DNA from: an uncultured Oscillospiraceae bacterium
GTDB lineage: Bacteria; Bacillota; Clostridia; Oscillospirales; Acutalibacteraceae
Length of the DNA stretch: 11,211 bases
Assembly (NCBI GenBank): GCA_900550095.1
Contig: URRG01000040.1
Location: 1 to 11,211, forward strand
Reading direction: 5' to 3'
Under the pieces are notes generated by a model. It was not told the origin of the DNA, searched no databases, and saw only the letters and a list, made by a program, of their open reading frames with translations. Both the position numbers and the translations under genes were made by a program. Positions 1 through 5,689 of the stretch are shown piece by piece; positions within the stretch are counted from its first letter, which is position 1; every line of letters begins with the position of its first letter.

Positions 1-1991
1 GGGTCGATTGGATCCGCACCTTTGGGGCCGTGGCTTCTCTTGCCACCGGGCAGGACAGCTTCGGCGGCTCCACGATTACGCAGCAGCTGATCAAGAACAT
101 CACGGGGGATAATGAGGTCAGCCTTACCAGGAAGGTCAAGGAAATCTTTCGGGCGCTCAATTTGGAAAAGGAATACTCCAAGGATGAGATTTTGGAAGTA
201 TACCTGAACGTGGTGAATTTCGGCAGCGGCTGCAACGGCGTCCAGGCTGCCGCCAATCTGTATTTCGGCAAGGATATCCAGGACTGCAATCTGGCGGAAT
301 GCGCGGCCATTGCCGGCATAACCCAGAATCCGTATAAGTATACGCCGCTTGTCCATCCGGATCAGAACCGGGACAGGCAGCAGACGGTGCTCACAGCAAT
401 GTATGACCAGGGAGCTATCACCAAGGAGGAATATGAAGAAGCCTATGAGCAGTCCTGGCATATGGAGTTTGTGGGCAAAAAAGTGGAGGATGTGACGGAA
501 GATATCCCCATCTGGAACTGGTATACGGAGATGGTCTTCGAGGATGTAAAGGAAGACCTGATGGAACTTTACGGTTATTCGGAAGAAATGGCCGTGGATA
601 TGATCTATCACGACGGGCTGAAGATTTATTCAGCTCAGGATACCAGTCTGCAGAATTTTGCCGAAGACTATTTCAGGGATACGGAAAACTTCCCTCTGGA
701 TGCGGGAGCTCAGGCTGCTTTTATGGCTATGGATTACGACGGCCGGATATTGGCTTCGGTGGGCGCTGTAGGAGAGAAAACAGGGAACAGGGTCTCCAAC
801 AATGTTACGGATGCCGTCCGCCAGCCTGGTTCCTCCATTAAGCCCCTGGTGGCCTATGGGCCGGCTATAGACCTGAAAGCTCTGAACTATTCCTCTATTG
901 TGAAGGATGAGCCTATCGACAATTATTTTGACGACGGAAGAGCGGGCCCCAACAATGCTACCGGATATTTCCTGGGAGATATAACGCTGCAGGAGGCATT
1001 GGCCCGTTCCGTAAACCCGCCTGCCGTTCGCACTTTGATGAGTATTTCTATCGACACAGGCGCCGATTATCTCCATGAAAAGTTTGGCTTCCGCGAGATT
1101 ACGGAAGAGGAAAGGGTCAAATCTCTGGCTATCGGCGGTATAGGCTTTACCGTCCGCGAGATGACCGGCGGCTTCCAGACCTTTGGAAACGGCGGTATTT
1201 ACAACGAACCGTACAGCTACTATTACGTAGAGGATCACGACGGGAACATCATCCTTGACAACCGGGATAAGGTTGGGACAAGAGCGATCTCGGAGGAGAC
1301 GGCTACGATCATGCATAAGCTTCTGAATACGGTTGTGTACGACCCGGTGGGCACAGGCCGCTTGGCCGCCATAAGCGGCTGGGAAGTATTTGCCAAGACC
1401 GGCACCACCAACGAAGAAAAGGATTCATGGTTTATGGGAGGAACGCCGTATGCTGTGGCAGGCGTATGGACCGGGTATCCCATGTATGACCATACTGTGC
1501 AGCAGACGGCTGGCGCCAGGATCATCTGGAAGACCATCATGGAGGAATACCTGAAGGATAAGGAACCAAAGGAATTCGCCTTCAGCCCCAATGTGATTTC
1601 GGCCACTTATTGCAAGGAAACGGGAGATTTAGCAGTGTCGGGCGTTTGCAAGGAGACGGCCACAGGCTGGTATACTACCGACAATATGCCGAAATACTGC
1701 ACCGGTGTGCATGAATCGGGGTCTTCTTCCTCTTCGCCGTCCGCAGAGAGTTCTTCCAGCTCGTCTTCGTCGGCTCTCTCTTCGTCAGAGACGCCGTCCA
1801 GCAGTGAGCCGGAATCTTCCAGTTCACAGGGAGGCGGGACCTCTCATGAGCCGGAGCCTCCCGTTTCATCCGGGTCCTCCTCTTCTTCTTCGGAACCGGA
1901 TGCTTCCTCTTCTTCAGAGCCGGAATCCAGTTCTGATATCGAAAGCGAACTCCCTTCGTCCTCCTCTTCGGAGGGGGACGAAGACCCCTAG
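1..1991 (+). CDS. Class A penicillin-binding protein (PBP1A-like), 5'-truncated by window edge
   Basis: Bifunctional peptidoglycan glycosyltransferase/transpeptidase acting outside the membrane: it polymerises lipid II and crosslinks stem peptides. The open frame runs from position 3 (VDWIRTFGAV...) with no real start, so the GTG at 30 is internal; the membrane anchor and the first GT51 motif (EDxxFxxHxG) lie off the left edge. Visible GT51 motifs are GGSTITQQLIKN (63-98), KVKEIFRALNLEKEYSKDEI and the LYFGKD/LAECAAIAG block. The transpeptidase has SSIK (831-842, nucleophile Ser at 831), SVN (1008-1016) and KTGTT (1395-1409). A Cys-containing segment (YCKETG...VCKET...YCTG) precedes a roughly 90-residue tail (1716-1988) made almost only of Ser, Glu, Pro and Gly. 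Such tails occur in clostridial PBP1A proteins and are probably disordered wall-spanning extensions. Stop TAG at 1989-1991; hairpins follow. The family call is very secure; the exact paralogue is not. Confidence 0.96.
   Translation, partial: VDWIRTFGAVASLATGQDSFGGSTITQQLIKNITGDNEVSLTRKVKEIFRALNLEKEYSKDEILEVYLNVVNFGSGCNGVQAAANLYFGKDIQDCNLAECAAIAGITQNPYKYTPLVHPDQNRDRQQTVLTAMYDQGAITKEEYEEAYEQSWHMEFVGKKVEDVTEDIPIWNWYTEMVFEDVKEDLMELYGYSEEMAVDMIYHDGLKIYSAQDTSLQNFAEDYFRDTENFPLDAGAQAAFMAMDYDGRILASVGAVGEKTGNRVSNNVTDAVRQPGSSIKPLVAYGPAIDLKALNYSSIVKDEPIDNYFDDGRAGPNNATGYFLGDITLQEALARSVNPPAVRTLMSISIDTGADYLHEKFGFREITEEERVKSLAIGGIGFTVREMTGGFQTFGNGGIYNEPYSYYYVEDHDGNIILDNRDKVGTRAISEETATIMHKLLNTVVYDPVGTGRLAAISGWEVFAKTGTTNEEKDSWFMGGTPYAVAGVWTGYPMYDHTVQQTAGARIIWKTIMEEYLKDKEPKEFAFSPNVISATYCKETGDLAVSGVCKETATGWYTTDNMPKYCTGVHESGSSSSSPSAESSSSSSSSALSSSETPSSSEPESSSSQGGGTSHEPEPPVSSGSSSSSSEPDASSSSEPESSSDIESELPSSSSSEGDEDP
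1716..1988 (+). repeat. Ser-rich low-complexity tract encoding the PBP C-terminal tail
   Basis: The last roughly 90 codons of the PBP are dominated by TCT, TCC, TCG, TTC-phase and AGC/AGT serine codons mixed with GAG/GAA and CCG, giving runs of four to eight Ser separated by EPE, SPS or SSET blocks. The synonymous serine codons are mixed, so this is a degenerate protein repeat rather than a perfect DNA microsatellite, although short TCTTCT and TCCTCT stretches recur. It also generates long spurious open frames in other frames. The likely role is a flexible linker or wall-embedded tail; this is inference from composition only. Confidence 0.8.
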
Positions 1992-2001
1992 CGGATTTTT
2001 G

Positions 2002-2024
2002 AGGCTGCGGGAAATGCGCAGCCT
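2002..2024 (+). other. Short hairpin downstream of the PBP stop codon
   Basis: AGGCTGCG (2002-2009) pairs perfectly with CGCAGCCT (2017-2024) around a 7-nt loop. There is no T-run after it on the plus strand (TTCCTG follows), so it does not look like an intrinsic terminator by itself. It could be a 3' mRNA stabiliser of the PBP transcript or the first element of a hom leader. The structure is seen in the sequence; the function is unknown. Confidence 0.5.
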
Positions 2025-2055
2025 TCCTGAATCGGGAAAATGATATCGTGTATCG

Positions 2056-2090
2056 CTTCCCTTTCACACTGTATGAAAGGGAAGTTTTTC
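2056..2090 (+). terminator. Intrinsic terminator between the PBP gene and hom (possible attenuator)
   Basis: CTTCCCTTTCA (2056-2066) and TGAAAGGGAAG (2074-2084) form a perfect 11-bp stem with a 7-nt loop, followed by TTTTT (2085-2089). This is a classic rho-independent terminator for the PBP transcript. It ends only 27 nt before the hom start codon, leaving no room for a separate downstream promoter, so hom must be reached by read-through, or by transcription starting upstream of the hairpin, in which case it may act as an attenuator. Confidence 0.88.
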
Positions 2091-2116
2091 AATAACAGAA
2101 TTGAGGGTGAATTCAT

Positions 2117-3361
2117 ATGGTAGAGATAGCGGTAATGGGTCATGGAGTGGTAGGTTCCGGTGTAGTTGAGGTTTTGACTACCCATAAAGAAAGCATTGCT
2201 CGAAGAGCGCATGAAGAGATCGAAATCAAATATATCTTAGATCTTCGGGATTTCCCAGACAGCCCGTATGCAGATAAATTTACGAAGAATTTTGAGGATA
2301 TCATACACGATCCGGAGATACGTGTGGTGGTGGAGGTTATGGGCGGCCTGCGCCCGGCGTTTGAGTATGTCCGCCGCTGCATGGAGGCCGGAAAGAGCGT
2401 CGTGACCTCCAACAAGGAGCTGGTGGCCGCCAAGGGCGCGGAACTTCTGAAGATCGCCAGGGATCACAATGTCAACTTTTTGTTTGAGGCCAGCGTAGGC
2501 GGCGGTATTCCCATTATCCGCCCTCTGCATCAGTGCCTTGCCGCCAACGATGTGATCGAGATTGCAGGTATTCTCAACGGAACTACCAATTTCATCCTCA
2601 CAAAAATGATCCGGGAATCCATGTCCTTTGAAGAAGCGCTTGCCCTTGCTCAGAAGCTCGGGTATGCGGAACGGAATCCGGCGGCGGATGTGGAAGGCCA
2701 CGATGCCTGCCGCAAAATCTGTATTCTGGCTTCCCTTGCCTATGGAAAGCACGTGTATCCCGAACAGGTCCACACGGAAGGGATCACGGGTATAGCTCTG
2801 GCGGATGTGGAATATGCGGAAAACTGGGGCGGCGTTATCAAGCTTATCGGCCAGGTGAAAAAGCAGGAATCCGGAAAACTGCAGATCATCGTCTGCCCGA
2901 TGTTTGTGCCGGGCGAGAGTCAGCTTTCTTCTGTGGATGACGTTTTCAACGGAATCCTTGTCCGAGGGGATGCCACGGGGGACGTGGTGTTCTACGGAAA
3001 AGGAGCGGGTAAGCTGCCTACGGCCAGCGCGGTTGTGGCGGATGTAATCGACTGTGTGAAGCATTTTTCTTCCAGAAAATATCTGTTTTGTGAGGACGGC
3101 TCCAGGGATTACGTGGAGGATTATATGGAGGACAGCGTAGCTATGTATGTACGGGCCTCCGCCGGGGACGTCAATCTGGGGCTTTTGAACGCCGAAACGA
3201 TCTTCGGCGGCATAACGCGTCTTGTGCGCAGGAATGCCTCGCCGGATGAATTAGCCTTCGTAACAGAAAAAATGCCTGAGAAAGAGATTTCTCAGAAGCT
3301 GAAGGCTCTCTCCGCTCTGGGCGTTCAGGTGCAGAATACCATCCGGCTGGGTGATTTTTGA
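2117..3361 (+). CDS. hom: Homoserine dehydrogenase
   Basis: Reduces aspartate semialdehyde to homoserine with NAD(P)H in the cytosol, the branch step toward threonine and methionine. The 414-residue protein has a Rossmann glycine motif GHGVVGSG at 8-15, SNK at 98-100 (the Lys matches yeast K117), NGTTNFI at 154-160, and GYAERNPAADVEGHDACRK at 182-200. In that last block E185, D191, D196 and K200 match the spacing of yeast E208, D214, D219 and catalytic K223. The signature GKGAGKLPTASAVVAD is at 294-309. The C-terminal 75 residues are in the place of the regulatory ACT domain but lack the usual DRPGVL loop. The start is fixed by GAGGGTGA at 2103-2110 before ATG 2117. First gene of the hom-thrB-lysC operon; thrB begins 29 nt later. 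Confidence 0.97.
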   Translation: MVEIAVMGHGVVGSGVVEVLTTHKESIARRAHEEIEIKYILDLRDFPDSPYADKFTKNFEDIIHDPEIRVVVEVMGGLRPAFEYVRRCMEAGKSVVTSNKELVAAKGAELLKIARDHNVNFLFEASVGGGIPIIRPLHQCLAANDVIEIAGILNGTTNFILTKMIRESMSFEEALALAQKLGYAERNPAADVEGHDACRKICILASLAYGKHVYPEQVHTEGITGIALADVEYAENWGGVIKLIGQVKKQESGKLQIIVCPMFVPGESQLSSVDDVFNGILVRGDATGDVVFYGKGAGKLPTASAVVADVIDCVKHFSSRKYLFCEDGSRDYVEDYMEDSVAMYVRASAGDVNLGLLNAETIFGGITRLVRRNASPDELAFVTEKMPEKEISQKLKALSALGVQVQNTIRLGDF

Positions 3362-3390
3362 CGTCAGTTTGCAAGGGACAGGTGAAAATA

Positions 3391-4290
3391 ATGATACGAA
3401 TTCAGGTGCCGGCTACCAGCGCCAATCTGGGCTCCGGCTTCGATTCTCTGGGGATCGCCCTTACGCTCTATAACCAGGTGTGGATGGAGGAATCCGATAC
3501 ACTGGATATTTCCAGTAAGGATTCCATAAAAATCCCTGCGGATGAACGTAATCTGATCTATCAGACGGTTCGCTCCGTTTATGAGGAGTGCGGGAAAAAG
3601 CTCCCGGGGCTCCATTTGATCCAGCAGAACAACATCCCTATGGCCCGCGGGCTGGGAAGCAGCTCCGCCTGCATTGTGGCGGGAATCCTGGGGGCCAACC
3701 GAATGCTGGGGAATCCTCTTTCTCAGCAGGAGCTGATCAATCTGGCTGCAAAGATAGAAGGGCACCCCGATAACACGACGCCCGCCATGGAGGGCGGCCT
3801 GGTGGCTTCCGCCATGGAGGCGGGCCGCGTTTACAGCGTGAGCGTTCCCGTCTCTGAAAAAATATGCTTCGCTCTTTTTATCCCTCCCTTTGAGCTGAAA
3901 ACGGAAAAAGCCAGATCGGTTCTTCCAGAGAATTATTCCAGGGCGGATGCGGTGTATAATCTCTCCCGGTCGGCTCTGATGACAGCGTCGCTCTTTTCCG
4001 GCAAGCTGGAAAATCTTCGCGTAGCGGTCCAGGACAGAATCCATCAGCCCTATCGTTCGGGCCTCATCGACCATTTGGATACGGTGTTCCGCACAAGCTA
4101 TGAGCTTGGGAGCCTGGGGACCTATGTAAGCGGCGCCGGCCCTACGATCATTTCCATGATCGAGGCCGACAGCCAACAGGATTTTATCCGGTATGCTACG
4201 AAGCATCTGAAAGAGAAAGGTGTGTCGGGCTGGCAGCTCCAGATTTTGCAGACGGACCCTCACGGAGCTTCGATTTCCATTGATTATTGA
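3391..4290 (+). CDS. thrB: Homoserine kinase (GHMP family)
   Basis: Phosphorylates homoserine on oxygen with ATP to give O-phosphohomoserine, the substrate of threonine synthase. The 299-residue protein has all GHMP motifs: PATSANLGSGFD at 7-18, the ATP-binding loop MARGLGSSSA at 84-93, EGHPDNTTPA at 123-132, and the C-terminal SGAGPTIISM at 247-256. The length is normal for bacterial ThrB. I chose ATG 3391 because AGGTG at 3380-3384 sits at good spacing and the family N-terminus starts right at MIRIQVPATSANLG; an upstream TTG at 3358 would overlap the hom stop and add 11 non-conserved residues. It lies 29 nt after hom and 17 nt before lysC, so it is co-transcribed with both. Threonine synthase (thrC), often linked to these genes, is absent from the window. 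Confidence 0.97.
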   Translation: MIRIQVPATSANLGSGFDSLGIALTLYNQVWMEESDTLDISSKDSIKIPADERNLIYQTVRSVYEECGKKLPGLHLIQQNNIPMARGLGSSSACIVAGILGANRMLGNPLSQQELINLAAKIEGHPDNTTPAMEGGLVASAMEAGRVYSVSVPVSEKICFALFIPPFELKTEKARSVLPENYSRADAVYNLSRSALMTASLFSGKLENLRVAVQDRIHQPYRSGLIDHLDTVFRTSYELGSLGTYVSGAGPTIISMIEADSQQDFIRYATKHLKEKGVSGWQLQILQTDPHGASISIDY

Positions 4291-4307
4291 TAGAAGGGGA
4301 TACTCCT

Positions 4308-5522
4308 ATGAGTTTGATCGTTCAGAAATTCGGCGGCAGTTCCGTTGCCAATGCGGAACGGGTCTTTAATGTGGCAGATATCGTCACTGAAACATATAAG
4401 AAGGGAAACGACGTCGTTGTTGTGGTTTCCGCCCAGGGAGACACTACGGATGACCTGATCGCAAAGGCGAATGAGATCAATCCGCAGGCTTCCAAGCGTG
4501 AAATGGATATGCTTCTCACCGCCGGCGAACAGATTTCCGCCTCTCTGCTGGCCATGGCTATCGAAAAGCTCGGCTTCCCGGTAGTCTCGCTTCTGGGATG
4601 GCAGGCCGGATTCGTGACGAATACGGTGTACGGAAACGCCCGCATCAAGCGTGTTCTGCCGGACCGTATCAAAAAAGAGATCGACAAAAAAAACATTGTT
4701 ATCGTGGCAGGTTTCCAGGGCCTTAACCGGTATGACGATATGACCACCCTGGGGCGCGGCGGTTCCGACACCAGCGCCGTAGCTATCGCCGCCGTGATGA
4801 AGGCCGACCTCTGCCAGATCTATACGGATGTAGAAGGCGTTTTCACGGCCGACCCAAGGAAGGTAAAGGGCGCAAGAAAGCTGGATACGATCTCCTACGA
4901 CGAAATGCTGGAGCTTGCCACTTTAGGGGCGCAGGTTCTGCATAACCGTTCTGTGGAAATGGCAAAGAAGTATAATATCGAGCTGGAGGTGCTCTCCAGC
5001 CTTACGCGCAAACCGGGCACGATTGTGAAGGAGGCAAGAAAAATGGAAAAAATGCTTATCAGCGGTGTGGCGAAGGATACGGATGTCGCCCGCATTTCGA
5101 TTATCGGCGTCCCGGATAAGCCGGGCCTGGCGTTCAAAATTTTCTCCCGGCTGGCTTCAAAGAACATCAACGTAGATATTATTTTGCAGTCCATTGGACG
5201 AAACGGCACGAAGGATATCAGCTTTACCGTTCCGAAGAGCAGTCTGGAAAACGCTATTGCCATTTTGGATCCCTATGTGGATACCATCGGAGCTAACAGC
5301 ATCGTATACGATGATCGTGTGGTAAAGGTCTCTATCGTGGGCGCAGGTATGGAAAGCCATCCCGGCGTTGCGGCAGAGATGTTTGAGGCTTTGTATGAGG
5401 CCAATATCAACATCCGTATGATCGCCACCAGCGAGATCAAGATCTCTGTTTTGATCGATGCGGAAAACGGAGACCGCGCTGTGTCGGCTATTCACAGCAA
5501 GTTCTTCGATGCGGGAATATGA
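4308..5522 (+). CDS. lysC: Aspartokinase, monofunctional, with two ACT domains
   Basis: Phosphorylates aspartate to aspartyl phosphate, the first step toward lysine/diaminopimelate, threonine and methionine. The 404-residue protein is the size of Bacillus AKII alpha. Catalytic features are KFGGSS at 7-12, GEQISASLLA at 73-82, TTLGRGGSDTSAVA at 146-159 and YTDVEGVFTADPR at 172-184. Two ACT domains follow at about 262-333 (with IIGVPDKPGLA) and 340-404 (with SEIKISVLID). These normally bind lysine and/or threonine for feedback control; which effector applies here cannot be read off. The start ATG 4308 is supported by GAAGGGG at 4293-4299, and the TTG at 4287 inside the thrB end is rejected. A perfect internal ribosome site precedes in-frame Met246 (5043), predicting a separate 159-residue regulatory beta subunit as in Bacillus lysC. 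Last gene of the operon. Confidence 0.97.
   Translation: MSLIVQKFGGSSVANAERVFNVADIVTETYKKGNDVVVVVSAQGDTTDDLIAKANEINPQASKREMDMLLTAGEQISASLLAMAIEKLGFPVVSLLGWQAGFVTNTVYGNARIKRVLPDRIKKEIDKKNIVIVAGFQGLNRYDDMTTLGRGGSDTSAVAIAAVMKADLCQIYTDVEGVFTADPRKVKGARKLDTISYDEMLELATLGAQVLHNRSVEMAKKYNIELEVLSSLTRKPGTIVKEARKMEKMLISGVAKDTDVARISIIGVPDKPGLAFKIFSRLASKNINVDIILQSIGRNGTKDISFTVPKSSLENAIAILDPYVDTIGANSIVYDDRVVKVSIVGAGMESHPGVAAEMFEALYEANINIRMIATSEIKISVLIDAENGDRAVSAIHSKFFDAGI
5027..5045 (+). promoter_or_regulatory. Internal Shine-Dalgarno and in-frame start for a lysC beta subunit
   Basis: Inside lysC, GAAGGAGG (5027-5034) lies 8 nt before ATG 5043, which is codon 246 in the lysC frame. Translation from it would give a 159-residue protein ending at 5522 that contains both ACT domains and no kinase domain. 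Bacillus subtilis and Corynebacterium aspartokinases are known to make such a beta subunit from an internal start and to form alpha2beta2 enzymes. The site is seen in the sequence; its use here is inference. Confidence 0.72.
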
Positions 5523-5533
5523 TCTGCAGAGAG

Positions 5534-5571
5534 ACGGCCTTGTTCCTGTCCAATGGGAGCAGGGCCGTTTT
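5534..5571 (+). terminator. Intrinsic terminator after lysC
   Basis: ACGGCCTTGTTCC (5534-5546) pairs over 13 positions, two of them G-U, with GGAGCAGGGCCGT (5556-5568) around a 9-nt loop. The T-run is short (TTTT at 5568-5571, its first T inside the stem). It begins 11 nt after the lysC stop and closes the threonine/lysine operon. Confidence 0.8.
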
Positions 5572-5620
5572 GCATATTTCAGGCTGTGCCGAATAGAAGG
5601 CGCCGTACCTGCCGATAGTA

Positions 5621-5649
5621 TTGAAAGAATTCTTATTAAGTGTTATACT
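5621..5649 (+). promoter_or_regulatory. Sigma-A promoter for the MecA-like PBP gene
   Basis: A -35 box TTGAAA (5621-5626), exact 17-nt spacer and -10 box TATACT (5644-5649) lie just after the lysC terminator. The predicted transcript start near 5656 gives a leader of about 34 nt before ATG 5690. This also argues against the gene starting at the TTG at 5621, which is the -35 box itself. Confidence 0.85.
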
Positions 5650-5689
5650 GAACTCGCGTGTATGCGCAGCACAGGGAAGGGGATGTGTA

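Noticed and set aside
30..32. GTG as start of the class A PBP
   Set aside because: The frame stays open to position 3 with conserved PBP sequence (VDWIRTFGAV) upstream, so it is an internal Val codon in a truncated gene.
1992..2116. T-box or amino-acid riboswitch before hom
   Set aside because: No T-box core sequence, no lysine riboswitch-sized leader, and the gap is too short.
3358..3390. TTG 3358 as thrB start
   Set aside because: It overlaps the hom stop and adds non-conserved residues; ATG 3391 has a ribosome site and matches the family N-terminus.
3364..4263. Long minus-strand open frame (299 codons) opposite thrB
   Set aside because: Shadow of a clearly conserved GHMP kinase; the antisense translation has no recognisable motifs and no ribosome site was seen.
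5621..5689. TTG 5621 as start of the MecA-like PBP
   Set aside because: This is the -35 box of a well-formed promoter; the transcript would begin downstream of it.
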